DNA of 42,309 nucleotides, taken from assembly GCA_964637695.1 (NCBI GenBank), contig CAZWVF010000018.1:1-42309 (forward strand), given 5' to 3'. A model generated the notes under the pieces. It had not been told where the DNA came from. It was given only the letters and a program-made list of their open reading frames with translations, and made no database searches. This document shows, one piece after another, positions 23,139 to 31,843 of this stretch. Both the position numbers and the translations under genes were made by a program. The first letter of the stretch is position 1; every line of letters starts with the position of its first letter. This DNA is from JAGLTZ01 sp964637695 (lineage in GTDB: Bacteria; Blakebacterota; Blakebacteria; Blakebacterales; Blakebacteraceae).

Positions 23139-24869
23139 ATGCGCAGTCATCTGTTACTCCCTTTCGCGGATACGATCTGTCCGGTTCTGACAACCGGGAT
23201 TCTTGCTCTTTCACTCTGCACCTCAGGTTGCCAGTCGGGAGTGAGTCAGCACCAGGGCAATCAGGTTGACTGGAACCGTTATTACTCGAATGCAGAAACA
23301 GTCGATATCATGCGCTCATATGCATTACGGTATCCAGACCTGACAAATCTCTATTCGATCGGGAAAAGTTACATGGGTGTGGACCTGATGGTGATGGAGG
23401 TTACCAACTTCAGGAATAAGCCGGCGGATCAGAAACCCGGATTCTATGTCGATGGGAATATCCATTCTGGTGAACTGACAGGTTCCGCAGTAACTCTTTA
23501 CCTGATGGGATACCTGCTCGACCGGTATGGTGAAGATCCCGAAGTCACCCTTCTGCTCGATACACGGGCATTCTACCTGCGTCCCAAATTCAATCCCGAT
23601 GGTGCCGATCTGGCCCTGTTGAAGGATGTATCTCTGCGCAGCACCGTCCATCCTGTTGACAACGACGATGACGGGCGGGCGGATGAAGATCCAGCAGAGG
23701 ATCTGAACGGTGACGGTTTCATCACTCAGATGCGCATTCCCGACCCGGAAGGCACCATGATGATCAACAGGGATGATCCCAGGATCATGGTGCGCAGAGG
23801 CAGAGATTTTGCCGAAGGTTCTCTTTACAGGGTAGTCAGTGAAGGCATTGACAACGATAAGGATGGGAGGCTGAACGAAGACGACATCGGCGGACTCGAC
23901 ATGAACCGCAACTTCCCGCGGAACTGGGAGCCTGAATACATACAGCCCGGTGCAGGCCCCTTCCCTCTCTCCGAACCTGAGACATACGCCACGGTAAAGT
24001 TCATTGACGAACATCCGAATATAACGGGGATCCTACACAATCACACATCGGGAGGATTTGTTTACCGGCTGCCCTCGGCCTGCGATCCAGCGTTGTTCGA
24101 TCCGGCTGATATCGAACTGATCATCCTCCTCGGTGAGAGATACATTGAGACGACCGGTCGGCCTGTCCGGCCCAGTTCCACTCACCCAACCCGTCACCGT
24201 TACGGAACGCTGATCAGCTGGGCCTATTGGGACAGGGGCATCGTCGGCTGGGTACCCGAATACTGGCCGGGGATATCCGCCGACTACAACAGCGACGGCA
24301 GCACTGATGAGCTGGAACGTCTGAGGTTCAACGATGAGGAACTGGGTGGGAAATACTTTGTGGATTGGGAGCCGTACGAACACCCGGAGTTCGGGAGAGT
24401 TGAGATCGGAGGCTGGCGTCGGAAATTTGTCTCTCAGAATCCACCTCCAGAGCTGCTCGAAGAGGAGTGTGCATTGCAGATGCCGTGGATCCTCTGGCTG
24501 GCCGGGCAATCCCCCCTTCTGGAAATGACCGAGCCGAAAGTGACTCTGCTCGGGGATAACCAGTTCAGGGTGGAGGTTAAAGTCACCAACACCGGATATC
24601 TGCCAACCAACCTGACCGAACGCGGCATGGATGCCAGCGTTGTGAATCCCGTAATTGCCACCATTGAGCTGGAGGGCTGTGAACTGGTAGAGGGAAGCCA
24701 CAGGATCAACCTGGGCCACCTGGCAGGTTCCTATTCTGCCACTGAAGAAGATCGCAGCACTACAATGACTGCAGACTGGATTGTGCGAAAAAATAGTGCC
24801 GGGGCGCGGATCCGGATCACTGCCTCTTCTGAAAAGGGAGGAACTGTCAGCACCGAAATAACTCCGTAA
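23139..24869 (+). CDS. M14 family zinc carboxypeptidase, probable lipoprotein, with EF-hand-like insert
   Basis: 576 residues; GGAGGT sits 8 bases before the ATG. The N-terminus has a lipobox-like TSGC (Cys31), so it is probably membrane-anchored outside the cytoplasm. The M14 zinc motif is GNIHSGELTG (His109, Glu112), with KFNPDG, the substrate-binding DMNRNFPRNW and a third ligand His in LHNHTSGG. WVPEYWPG may hold the catalytic Glu. An insert between zinc-motif blocks has two Asp-rich calcium-binding-like loops (DNDDDGRADEDP, DLNGDGFIT; later DNDKDGRLNEDD). The C-terminal 120 residues look like a beta-sandwich. Length and layout match M14 proteins of Planctomycetes and Gemmatimonadota. Substrate unknown. 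Confidence 0.92.
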   Translation: MRSHLLLPFADTICPVLTTGILALSLCTSGCQSGVSQHQGNQVDWNRYYSNAETVDIMRSYALRYPDLTNLYSIGKSYMGVDLMVMEVTNFRNKPADQKPGFYVDGNIHSGELTGSAVTLYLMGYLLDRYGEDPEVTLLLDTRAFYLRPKFNPDGADLALLKDVSLRSTVHPVDNDDDGRADEDPAEDLNGDGFITQMRIPDPEGTMMINRDDPRIMVRRGRDFAEGSLYRVVSEGIDNDKDGRLNEDDIGGLDMNRNFPRNWEPEYIQPGAGPFPLSEPETYATVKFIDEHPNITGILHNHTSGGFVYRLPSACDPALFDPADIELIILLGERYIETTGRPVRPSSTHPTRHRYGTLISWAYWDRGIVGWVPEYWPGISADYNSDGSTDELERLRFNDEELGGKYFVDWEPYEHPEFGRVEIGGWRRKFVSQNPPPELLEEECALQMPWILWLAGQSPLLEMTEPKVTLLGDNQFRVEVKVTNTGYLPTNLTERGMDASVVNPVIATIELEGCELVEGSHRINLGHLAGSYSATEEDRSTTMTADWIVRKNSAGARIRITASSEKGGTVSTEITP

Positions 24870-25022
24870 TAATGTTGTACCGGATCAGTTATCCGGATTC
24901 AGGAGAATATCTCCGGGTCCGTTAGGTAGTTCCCATCCGGAGTCCGTTCTTTGGACCGCGAGTCCGGCTGTTGCCGGCGAGCAATCTCCGGATGGGCACT
25001 GGCGAAGTTTCCAGTATGGAAA
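24870..25022. other. Intergenic region between convergent genes, rich in inverted repeats
   Basis: It separates the end of the M14 gene (+) from the end of the alpha-operon tail (-). It holds CCGGAT-cagtt-ATCCGG (near 24880), the structured repeat described at 24930-24996, and GTTTCC-agtat-GGAAAC at 25007-25023, which abuts the stop codon of the minus-strand gene. None has a clear U-run, so a terminator role for the convergent pair is possible but not demonstrated. Confidence 0.55.
24930..24996 (+). repeat. Structured intergenic element, copy A (three-way-junction-like)
   Basis: The 29-base core 24930-24958 recurs at 35324-35352 and 42222-42250 (both minus). Pairings in this copy: P1 CCCATCCGGAG (24932-24942) with CTCCGGATGGG (24986-24996), perfect; P2 GTCC (24942-24945) with GGAC (24953-24956) around a 7-base loop GTTCTTT; P3 CCGGC (24964-24968) with GCCGG (24973-24977) around TGTT. 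Each copy lies a short way after a gene's stop codon in sense orientation, here 60 bases after the M14 stop. Read as a dispersed structured repeat or RNA element of unknown role. Confidence 0.65.
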
Positions 25023-25358
25023 CTAGGTGATGTTGGCCCTGGCGGCATATGCAAAGCAATGAAAGTACCGCCGCCAGTTTTCCTCTGTGGAGCCGAACTG
25101 GTTCTCACCAAGGAAGTAATCGAGGAGAGCCTCACGCAGGCGGGTAAGTTCGCGCAGACGGCCTGCATGTTTAGGATCGCTCAGCGTCAGATCGAGCAAT
25201 TCCAGGCCCCGCTCAAGTGCACTCTGTGTGTGATCGGGATGACCCTTGCTGCGCCACCGAAGTGCACGCTCGACCTCGCTGCCAACGTGAGCGAGCTGTT
25301 CTACAAGTGGAAAGGACGACCAGCGCCCGGCAGCCAGAGAAGGATGATAGCTATTCAA
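25023..25358 (-). CDS. Conserved hypothetical protein paired with DUF5674
   Basis: 111 residues, predicted mostly helical: SLAAGRWSSFPLVEQLAHVG, SEVERALRWRSKG, ERGLELLDLTLSD, RLRELTRLREALLDYFLG, then ENQFGSTEENWRRYFHCFAY. I recall uncharacterised proteins of this pattern (SxxGRW..LVEQLANVGSEVERA) in several phyla, often near nucleotidyltransferase or DUF genes, but cannot give a function. The start overlaps the DUF5674 stop by 4 bases (ATGA), so the two are translated together. It closes the ribosomal superoperon; its stop touches a GTTTCC/GGAAAC palindrome. An antitoxin or HEPN-like regulator role is speculative. Confidence 0.7.
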   Translation of the reverse strand: MNSYHPSLAAGRWSSFPLVEQLAHVGSEVERALRWRSKGHPDHTQSALERGLELLDLTLSDPKHAGRLRELTRLREALLDYFLGENQFGSTEENWRRYFHCFAYAARANIT

Positions 25359-25696
25359 AGTGATACCAGCTTGTCTATAATCTGAAGGATACGGTCCCGT
25401 ATCGAGGGATCCTCCACCTCACGCGTCTGATTTCCCTTCATGGGCCTGACGTTTATCAATGAATCAAATTCGATTCTGTCCGGTCCATCTATATCAGGAT
25501 AAATATTGATGCCCCAGAGGTCGTTCTGCAAGGAACCACCTTCCAGGAGCAGAGCTTCCTCATCAGCATGAAGCTCACCATCCACAACCATGATTTCACG
25601 TTTGATGTCCACCACCGCTTTTATCATGTCCCCAAAACCTGTATGAGCCATCTGTTTTAATTCCACAACAGATATGGCTTCTTCGATGATCTTCAT
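25355..25696 (-). CDS. DUF5674 family protein
   Basis: 113 residues. MGxLVKAVVDI-like text (FGDMIKAVVDIKREIMVVDG), ELHADEEALLLEGGS, DLWGINIYPD and EFDSLINVRPMKGN match the DUF5674 family as I know it; no molecular function is established. It begins 21 bases after the rplQ stop on the same strand, so it probably rides on the alpha-operon transcript. A clear Shine-Dalgarno sequence is missing: GGAGGA lies about 25 bases upstream inside the rplQ end. The next gene overlaps its stop by 4 bases. Confidence 0.8.
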   Translation of the reverse strand: MKIIEEAISVVELKQMAHTGFGDMIKAVVDIKREIMVVDGELHADEEALLLEGGSLQNDLWGINIYPDIDGPDRIEFDSLINVRPMKGNQTREVEDPSIRDRILQIIDKLVSL

Positions 25697-25717
25697 AAAG
25701 TCAGGACAATGAAAGGA

Positions 25718-26092
25718 TCAGTCCTCCTCCTGCATGCCGCGGCCCACCAGTTCGATCAGTGCAATCTCTGCTGCATCAGATTTACGGAAACCGAGTTTCA
25801 CAATGCGAGTGTACCCGCCTGTGCGATCCTCGAATGAGGTTGCCACATCGTGAAAGAGGCGGTCGACTACCTCCTTCTTCTGCAGCTTCTTCAGCGCTAT
25901 CCTGCGGCTGTGCAGATCGCCTTTCTTCGCTCTTGTGATCAGCTTCTCGGCATAGGGCCTGAGTGCTTTCGCTTTGGCCAGAGTCGTTGTAATCCGGTCC
26001 TCCATGAACAGCTGCTGTGCCAGTCCGGACAGCAGCGCGTTCCGGTGGGAGGTGGTTCGTCCGAGCTTCCGCCCTTTCATACGGTGCCGCAT
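25718..26092 (-). CDS. rplQ: 50S ribosomal protein L17
   Basis: 124 residues starting MRHRMKGRKLGRTTSHRNAL, the invariant L17 opening. KAKALRPYAEKLITRAKKG and GGYTRIVKLGFRKSDAAEIALIELVG complete the family pattern. L17 binds 23S rRNA near the exit tunnel. Normal length, no tail. It follows rpoA after 3 bases, the standard end of the alpha operon. Confidence 0.98.
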   Translation of the reverse strand: MRHRMKGRKLGRTTSHRNALLSGLAQQLFMEDRITTTLAKAKALRPYAEKLITRAKKGDLHSRRIALKKLQKKEVVDRLFHDVATSFEDRTGGYTRIVKLGFRKSDAAEIALIELVGRGMQEED

Positions 26093-26095
26093 TTT

Positions 26096-27091
26096 CTACT
26101 CCTGCTCTATCAGTTCGTCAAGGGCGGCGTATGAGGAAATATCCATGCCGAAATGAAGACCCATTTCATGGAGGATATCAGCCAGTTCGGAGAGTGATTT
26201 GCGCCCAAAGTTGCGGTACTTGAGCATTTCCGATTCCGACTTCTGCACCAGATCGCCGATAACTTTGATGTTGGACGCATGCAGGCAGTTGGCCGAACGC
26301 ACGCTCAGTTCCAGCTCGTCCACGGGCATCTTCAACAGCTCGTGGATCCGCAGGCTTTCCTCTTCGATCTCGGGAACAGTCTCTTCTTCCGGTTCCTCTT
26401 CGAAAGCCATGAAGATCATGTAATGATCCTTCATGATCTTGGCCGCATGGCTAACCGCCATAACCGGCTCGATGGAGCCGTCGGTCCACACTTCCAGAGT
26501 CAGCCGTTCGAAATCGGTCCGACGCCCCACGCGCACATTCTCCACCTCGTAGTTGACCTTAAGGACGGGAGAGAAAACGGCATCGAGGGGGATAAGCCCG
26601 ATCGGAAGTTCAGGATCCTCCATCTCTTCGCCAGGCACGTATCCGCGACCGTGTCCGATCGTGACATCCATTTTCAGGCTGGCATCCTGGTCGAGAGTTG
26701 CCACGTAGTGATCGGGATTGTGGATGGTGAAATCCTTCGAGATCTGTATCTCCTTGGCTGTGAGAACGCCAGGGCCTTCAGCTTCGAGAGTCACTGTTAC
26801 AGGCTCGTCCTCGTGCAGCTCTACTCTCACGCCTTTCAGGTTGAGGAGAAAATCGGTGTAATCCTCCAGAACACCTGGAATACTCGCAAACTCGTGAAGA
26901 GCGCCATCCAGTTTCACATAGATAATCGCTGCGCCCTGGATGCTGGATAGCAGCACTCTGCGCAGAGAATTGCCCAGGGTAACTCCAAATCCGCTCTCCA
27001 GAGGCCCGGCTGTGAACTTCCCGTAGGTGCGTGTGTAACTCTTATTGTCCCACTCGATGCCTTCCGGCATTGTCAGGTTCTTCCACTTCAT
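26096..27091 (-). CDS. rpoA: RNA polymerase alpha subunit
   Basis: 331 residues. The N-terminal dimerisation domain has FTAGPLESGFGVTLGNSLRRVLLSSIQGAAI, the assembly signature. An acidic linker (AFEEEPEEETVPEIEEES) leads to the C-terminal domain, where LELSVRSANCL and YRNFGRKSLSELADILHEMG form the helix-hairpin-helix that contacts UP elements and activators. Position between rpsD and rplQ is canonical. Confidence 0.98.
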   Translation of the reverse strand: MKWKNLTMPEGIEWDNKSYTRTYGKFTAGPLESGFGVTLGNSLRRVLLSSIQGAAIIYVKLDGALHEFASIPGVLEDYTDFLLNLKGVRVELHEDEPVTVTLEAEGPGVLTAKEIQISKDFTIHNPDHYVATLDQDASLKMDVTIGHGRGYVPGEEMEDPELPIGLIPLDAVFSPVLKVNYEVENVRVGRRTDFERLTLEVWTDGSIEPVMAVSHAAKIMKDHYMIFMAFEEEPEEETVPEIEEESLRIHELLKMPVDELELSVRSANCLHASNIKVIGDLVQKSESEMLKYRNFGRKSLSELADILHEMGLHFGMDISSYAALDELIEQE

Positions 27092-27130
27092 ATAGCAGGT
27101 ACCCTTTTTCGTCCGATAGGTTTGTTTTGA

Positions 27131-27763
27131 CTACCTGGAGTAGAGCTCAACTATGAGCTGCTCGTTAATCTCGATAACCACGTCAGAACGCGTCGGAGCC
27201 TGCACCACCTGGCCGGCCATCTTCGCTTTGTCGAGCGAAAGCCAGCCCGGCTCGCCCCGACGACCGAAATGCTTCATCGACTCCTGGATCACGTCCAGAG
27301 AGCGCGAACGCTCTTTCACTTCGATTACATCTCCCGCCTTGACCAGATAGGACGGGATATCCACGATCCTGCTGTTCACGATGAGATGCCTGTGCCTGAC
27401 CAGCTGGCGGGCGGCGATCCGTGATGGGGCGAATCCGAGACGGTAAACAACGTTATCGAGCCTCGATTCGAGAATCGTCAGGAGCACTTCGCCTGTCGTT
27501 CCCTTGCTGCGTGCTGCTTTCTTGAAGTAATTGCGGAACTGGGCTTCCTGCACTCCATAGATCCGCCTAACTTTCTGCTTCTCTCTGAGCTGAATTGAAT
27601 AGTCGCTCGGCTTGCGGCGTCTCATGCTCGGGCCGTGCTGACCCGGAGGATAGTTTCGCCTGTCGATCGAACACTTCTCGCTGAGGCATCGCTCTCCTTT
27701 GAGGAAGATCTTCATCCCCTCGCGGCGGCACAGCTTGCAAACAGAACCGGTGTAACGGGCCAT
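27131..27763 (-). CDS. rpsD: 30S ribosomal protein S4, zinc-binding form
   Basis: 210 residues. MARYTGSVCKLCRREGMKIF and RCLSEKC give four Cys (9, 12, 26, 31) in the C+ zinc-binding arrangement. The S4/Hsp45 RNA-binding domain is RLDNVVYRLGFAPSRIAARQLVRHRHLIVN. S4 nucleates 16S rRNA assembly and in many bacteria represses the alpha operon. It lies 25 bases after rpsK and 39 before rpoA. Confidence 0.98.
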   Translation of the reverse strand: MARYTGSVCKLCRREGMKIFLKGERCLSEKCSIDRRNYPPGQHGPSMRRRKPSDYSIQLREKQKVRRIYGVQEAQFRNYFKKAARSKGTTGEVLLTILESRLDNVVYRLGFAPSRIAARQLVRHRHLIVNSRIVDIPSYLVKAGDVIEVKERSRSLDVIQESMKHFGRRGEPGWLSLDKAKMAGQVVQAPTRSDVVIEINEQLIVELYSR

Positions 27764-27788
27764 TCCTCTCTAATCCCTTCTGAACAAT

Positions 27789-28193
27789 CTATACCCGGCG
27801 CCGTTTTGGCGGACGGCAACCGTTATGAGGTATCGGGGTGACGTCTTTGATCGCTGTGATTTCAAGGCCGGCAGCCTGCAGCGACCGGATCGCAGATTCA
27901 CGTCCGGATCCAGGACCCTTGACCCAGGCCTCGACAGATCTCACGCCTGCGGCCATCGCTTCCTTCGCGACCTTATCGGCAGCCATCTGCGCAGCGAACG
28001 GTGTGCTCTTGCGGCTTCCCTTGAAACCAGCGGTTCCCGGAGTCGACCAGCACACCACATCCCCGTTCACACCAGTGATCGTGATATTGGTATTGTTGAA
28101 GGTCGCCTTGATGTGGGCGATCCCGTGGGCGTCGGCGGTCTTCTTGACCTTTTTTCTTCCTTTGCCCTTTTTCTTGGCTTGCTTTACCACCAA
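27789..28193 (-). CDS. rpsK: 30S ribosomal protein S11
   Basis: 134 residues. HIKATFNNTNITITGVNGDVV, SAG-like TPGTAGFKGSRKSTPFAAQ and the C-terminal DVTPIPHNGCRPPKRRRV are diagnostic. S11 forms the platform near the mRNA exit. A lysine-rich start (VVKQAKKKGKGRKKVKKTA) is somewhat more basic than usual but within family range. Confidence 0.98.
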   Translation of the reverse strand: MVVKQAKKKGKGRKKVKKTADAHGIAHIKATFNNTNITITGVNGDVVCWSTPGTAGFKGSRKSTPFAAQMAADKVAKEAMAAGVRSVEAWVKGPGSGRESAIRSLQAAGLEITAIKDVTPIPHNGCRPPKRRRV

Positions 28194-28229
28194 CTACTCC
28201 TTATCGCCTTGTGTCCAATTCGCCTCTAA

Positions 28230-28592
28230 TTATCGTCGACCGAACCTACCCTTGGGACCCTTGCGGGTCCGGGCATTGGTACGCGTGCGCTGGCCGCGCA
28301 CCGGCAAACCTCTGCGATGCCGCAGCCCACGGTAGCTACCGATATCCATCAGCCGTTTGATGTTCATGTTCACTTCCGCTCGAAGCGAACCCTCCACCTT
28401 GCGGTTGATCTGGATATCGTCCCTGATCGCGGCAACTTCTTCCGGAGTCAGTTCTTCGACCTTCTTCTCCGGTTCCACTCCTGCGGCCCTGCATATATCC
28501 AGAGCCGTACTGCGTCCTATCCCGAAGATGTATGTCAGTGCAATACTGACGTGCTTGGTTCGGGGGATATCGACGCCGGCTATTCTAGCCAT
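28230..28592 (-). CDS. rpsM: 30S ribosomal protein S13
   Basis: 120 residues: MARIAGVDIPRTKHVSIALT, YIFGIGRSTALDIC, and the C-terminal SYRGLRHRRGLPVRGQRTRT followed by NARTRKGPKG. S13 sits in the 30S head and contacts the P-site tRNA and L5. Normal length. It lies 30 bases after rpmJ and 36 before rpsK. Confidence 0.98.
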   Translation of the reverse strand: MARIAGVDIPRTKHVSIALTYIFGIGRSTALDICRAAGVEPEKKVEELTPEEVAAIRDDIQINRKVEGSLRAEVNMNIKRLMDIGSYRGLRHRRGLPVRGQRTRTNARTRKGPKGRFGRR

Positions 28593-28622
28593 ATGGTTAC
28601 TCCCTCAGGTCCATCTGAAATT

Positions 28623-28736
28623 TTAGCCCTGGCGCTGTTTATGACGGGGATTCTTGCAGATCACCCGAACAACGCCCTTTCTTTTCACTATCTTGCAGTG
28701 CTCGCAGATCTTCTTTACCGAGCTCTGAACTTTCAT
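28623..28736 (-). CDS. rpmJ: 50S ribosomal protein L36, zinc-binding form
   Basis: 37 residues, found by reading the gap between rpsM and infA: ATG at 28734-28736 opens MKVQSSVKKICEHCKIVKRK and TAA at 28623-28625 closes it. CEHC at 11-14, Cys27 and His32 form the zinc site, so this is the primary zinc-dependent L36. GGGAG lies 7 bases before the start. Position between infA and rpsM is canonical. Confidence 0.97.
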   Translation of the reverse strand: MKVQSSVKKICEHCKIVKRKGVVRVICKNPRHKQRQG

Positions 28737-28810
28737 CGTTTTTCTCCCGGCCGCATCCGGCACAGTCTCACTGTCCTACGCAGTGCCTCCTGGTTTTTCT
28801 GCGGCTGTTT

Positions 28811-28833
28811 GCTGAGATCGTCAGACGATCAGC
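28811..28833 (-). other. Hairpin after infA
   Basis: GCTG-(AG)-ATCGT / ACGAT-CAGC form a 9-bp stem with a 3-base loop, 2 bases after the infA stop, in the 99-base infA-rpmJ gap. No U-run follows, so it is not a typical terminator; it may be an mRNA processing or stability element. Confidence 0.4.
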
Positions 28834-28835
28834 AG

Positions 28836-29054
28836 CTATTTGTACCGATATGTGATTCTGCCGCGGGTCAGATCGTACGGCGACAGCTCCACCTGAATCC
28901 GGTCACCGGGAAGAATCCGTATGTAGTGCATTCTCATTTTCCCCGATATGTGAGCCAGAACTTCGTGACCGTTATCCAGTTCAACTTTGAAAGTTGCATT
29001 TGGGAGCGGCTCTACCACTATACCTTCGACAAGTATCGGTTCTTCTTTTGCCAA
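28836..29054 (-). CDS. infA: Translation initiation factor IF-1
   Basis: 72 residues: an S1-type OB fold with EGIVVEPLPNATFKVELDNG, HEVLAHISGKMRMHYIRILP and SPYDLTRGRITYRYK, matching IF-1 throughout. It blocks the A site during initiation and works with IF-2 and IF-3. It lies 32 bases after map and 99 before rpmJ, as in most bacteria. Confidence 0.98.
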   Translation of the reverse strand: MAKEEPILVEGIVVEPLPNATFKVELDNGHEVLAHISGKMRMHYIRILPGDRIQVELSPYDLTRGRITYRYK

Positions 29055-29086
29055 ACTTGCCTCCGAGTTGGAGCGGGGAGATCCAG

Positions 29087-29833
29087 CTAAGGTAGAGTCA
29101 GTACCTGCGGTTCCCCGTCAGTGATCGCAACGCAGTGCTCGAAATGGGCCGAAAGACCGCCATCCCTGGTCACTGCGGTCCATCCATCCTTCAACGTTAT
29201 TATCTCGTGGGTCCCCTGGTTCACCATCGGTTCGATGGCTAAGACCATTCCTGCCTTCAGCAATGGTCCCTTGCCCGGAGGCCCGTAATTCGGTATCTGG
29301 GGCTCCTCATGCATTTGAGTCCCGATCCCGTGACCCACCATCTCTCTGACAACGCTGTAATTCTTCGCTTCAACCCACGTTTGAACAGCGTGGCTGATGT
29401 CAAAGAGGCGGTTGCCTTCAACGGCTTTTCTGATACCCCGCATCAGACTCTCTCTGGTTACCTCGAGTAGTTCCGAGGCTCCCTGGAGGTCTTCTCCAGC
29501 TATGTATGTCCAGGCTGAATCACCGAAGTAACCGTCCTTCTCGACTCCGATATCCAGACTGACTACATCTCCCTCGTTCAGCGTCTCCCTGCCGGGGATG
29601 CCGTGTACGACCTCATTGTTCAGGCTCAGGCAGACACTCGCGGGAAATCCGCGGAAACCCTTGAAAGCCGGGCGTCCACCATTGTCCTGTATGAAGGTTT
29701 CGACCTCCCTGTCAATGACATCACCTCTCCTGCCCGGGGTGATCAGCTTTTCCGCTACTTCGTGAGCCTGTGCAACCAGACGGCCGGCTTCTCTCAGCAG
29801 GACGATTTCTTCGGCCGAACGGATGTATATCAT
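29087..29833 (-). CDS. map: Methionine aminopeptidase type I
   Basis: 248 residues. The metal ligands of the pita-bread fold are recognisable: DIGVEKDGYFGDSAWTY (two Asp), GHGIGTQMHEEPQIPNYG (His and Glu) and LAIEPMVNQGTH with a final Glu in LSAHFEHCVAITDG. It removes the initiator Met from nascent proteins. It overlaps adk by 4 bases (ATGA). No N-terminal extension, so type Ia. Confidence 0.97.
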   Translation of the reverse strand: MIYIRSAEEIVLLREAGRLVAQAHEVAEKLITPGRRGDVIDREVETFIQDNGGRPAFKGFRGFPASVCLSLNNEVVHGIPGRETLNEGDVVSLDIGVEKDGYFGDSAWTYIAGEDLQGASELLEVTRESLMRGIRKAVEGNRLFDISHAVQTWVEAKNYSVVREMVGHGIGTQMHEEPQIPNYGPPGKGPLLKAGMVLAIEPMVNQGTHEIITLKDGWTAVTRDGGLSAHFEHCVAITDGEPQVLTLP

Positions 29834-30513
29834 GCCTCCTGGCCCTGCTCCTGTTTCAGGGTTTCAGTGACACGCCGGGCGACATCCTCCACTGTTCCGC
29901 TGCCGTCCACTTTCTTCAGCAGACCCTGCCCCCGATAGTACTCCACAAGCGGAGCGGTCTGCCTGCGATAGACCTGAAGCCGATTCTTTACCGTTTCTTC
30001 CCGGTCATCTTCTCTCTGGTACAGCTCTCCGTCACAATACGCACACGATTCGGGCATCGATTCGAGTTCCGCAACATTTATATCACTTCCGCAATCCCTG
30101 CACAGATATCTGCCGCTGATCCGGGCTATCAGCTGCTCATCCTCAACATCTAACAGCAAGACTGTATCCAGCTTCAGCTGCCTGTTATTCAGGAACTCTT
30201 CGAACACGACCGCCTGCCGGGTTGTCCGAGGAAAACCATCCAGCAGAAAGCCCTCTGCTGCATCGGGCTGACCGATACGATCCGCGATCAGATCGATGAT
30301 CAGCTGATCGGGCACCAGCTCGCCGCACTCCATGTACTGCTGTGCCTTCTGCCCCAGCTCAGTTTCAAGCGTGACATGTTCACGCAGTATGTCTCCCGTG
30401 CTTATATGAGGGACACCGAACTCCTCTTCAATACGTCTGGCCTGAGTACCCTTGCCGGCCCCGGGGGGGCCGAGAAGAATAACCATCAGAGCTTTCGGAT
30501 CCCGGCTATCCAC
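29830..30513 (-). CDS. adk: Adenylate kinase
   Basis: 227 residues. P-loop GPPGAGKGTQ, NMP-binding region STGDILREHV, LLDGFPRTTRQA, and a long LID with a four-Cys zinc site (CRDCG...SCAYC). It equilibrates ATP, AMP and ADP. GTG at 30511-30513 is preferred because GGAAGAG lies 7 bases upstream; it overlaps the secY end by 8 bases. An internal ATG at codon 10, just before the P-loop strand, is an alternative. Confidence 0.97.
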   Translation of the reverse strand: MDSRDPKALMVILLGPPGAGKGTQARRIEEEFGVPHISTGDILREHVTLETELGQKAQQYMECGELVPDQLIIDLIADRIGQPDAAEGFLLDGFPRTTRQAVVFEEFLNNRQLKLDTVLLLDVEDEQLIARISGRYLCRDCGSDINVAELESMPESCAYCDGELYQREDDREETVKNRLQVYRRQTAPLVEYYRGQGLLKKVDGSGTVEDVARRVTETLKQEQGQEA

Positions 30514-31843
30514 GACCGACTCTTCCGCGGATCTTGCCCGCCTTGGTGAAACCTTCGTAATGGCGCATCATCAGATGCGACTCCATCTGCTGAAGCGTAT
30601 CGAGCGCCACACCCACGATAATCAGCAGACCGGTACCTCCGAAGAAGTCCGTCATCGAAACGCTCAGGTTGAAGTACCTGACAAGCGCGTAGGGAAGTAC
30701 GGCAAGAGACGCCAGTCCGAGTGCACCGGGGAAAGTAACCCTGCCCAGCACACGTTCCACGTACTCTGCTGTCTTCTTGCCCGGCCTGATGCCGGGGATG
30801 AATCCGCCATACTTTTTCATATTCTCAGCCAGGTCCACAGGATTGAACACAACCGCTGTATAGAAGAAGGCGAAAAATACGATAAGCGTACCGTAAAAGA
30901 ACCAGTAGATCGGACTGTCGAAATTGAACCAGCTCTGAACCATCAGGAAGAAATCGTTCTCCGGGAAGAAGGTCAGCGCAGTCTGAGGGATGAACATCAA
31001 CGCCTGAGCGAAGATTATCGGGATCACTCCTGCGGTGTTGATACGCAAAGGTATATGGGTGGCTTGTCCACCATACACCTTTCTACCTACCACCCTCTTT
31101 GCATACTGTACCGGGATCTTTCGCACTCCCTGGGTCAGCAGCACGGCCCCCATCGTTACCAGGTACATCAGTCCGAAGGTGAGAACGAATTCGATCAGCG
31201 TCTTGTTCTCTGCGGCAACCTGTCTGATTTCACCTATCAATGCCTGCGGGAAGACCGCGACGATACCGATATAGATGATAAGGCTGATTCCGTTACCGAT
31301 ACCCCTGTCGGTTATCTGCTCACCCAGCCACATGATGAAGATCGTCCCGGTAGTAAAGGAGAGCATTGTGAGCAGCTGGAACCCCAGTCCCGGTGCAGGT
31401 ACGACTGCCAGGTTGCTTGCGGTCCTCAGGCTCTGCAGCCACACACTCATTCCCCACGACTGTCCCATACAGATCAGTACTGTTCCATACCTCGTGTACC
31501 GGTTGATCTTCCTGCGACCCTCCTCCCCCTCTTTCTGCAGTCGCTGGAAGTAGGGCATGGTTGCCCCTAGAAGCTGCAGGATAATCGAGGCGGAGATGTA
31601 GGGCATGATCCCGAGCGCGAAGACCGTTGCCCTGCCCAGCGCACCACCGGTAAACATGTCGTAGAGCGCAAAGAGCGTACCGCTCTGCTGGTTCAGATAC
31701 TCACCCAGTGCAACCGGATCGATCCCGGGCGATGGAACGTGTCCACCAACCCGGTAAATCACGATTATCCCAATCGTGAAGAGCAGCCGCTTCTTCAGTT
31801 CCGGTATCTTGAATACGTTCTGGAATCGATCAAACACGCTCAC
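30506..31843 (-). CDS. secY: Protein translocase subunit SecY
   Basis: 445 residues with ten membrane segments. Plug and signature regions include VPSPGIDP, FALGIMPYISASIILQLL, ERGIGNG-like DRGIGNGISLII, TQGVRKIPVQYAKR and IPGIRPGKKTAEYVERVL. It forms the general secretion channel with SecE and SecG. It overlaps rplO by 4 bases and adk by 8, the standard spc-operon layout. Confidence 0.98.
   Translation of the reverse strand: MSVFDRFQNVFKIPELKKRLLFTIGIIVIYRVGGHVPSPGIDPVALGEYLNQQSGTLFALYDMFTGGALGRATVFALGIMPYISASIILQLLGATMPYFQRLQKEGEEGRRKINRYTRYGTVLICMGQSWGMSVWLQSLRTASNLAVVPAPGLGFQLLTMLSFTTGTIFIMWLGEQITDRGIGNGISLIIYIGIVAVFPQALIGEIRQVAAENKTLIEFVLTFGLMYLVTMGAVLLTQGVRKIPVQYAKRVVGRKVYGGQATHIPLRINTAGVIPIIFAQALMFIPQTALTFFPENDFFLMVQSWFNFDSPIYWFFYGTLIVFFAFFYTAVVFNPVDLAENMKKYGGFIPGIRPGKKTAEYVERVLGRVTFPGALGLASLAVLPYALVRYFNLSVSMTDFFGGTGLLIIVGVALDTLQQMESHLMMRHYEGFTKAGKIRGRVGRG

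Noticed and set aside
24899..25168. Minus-strand ORF of 89 codons overlapping the intergenic repeat and the 25023-25358 gene
   Set aside because: Out-of-frame with a better supported gene; composition looks non-coding.
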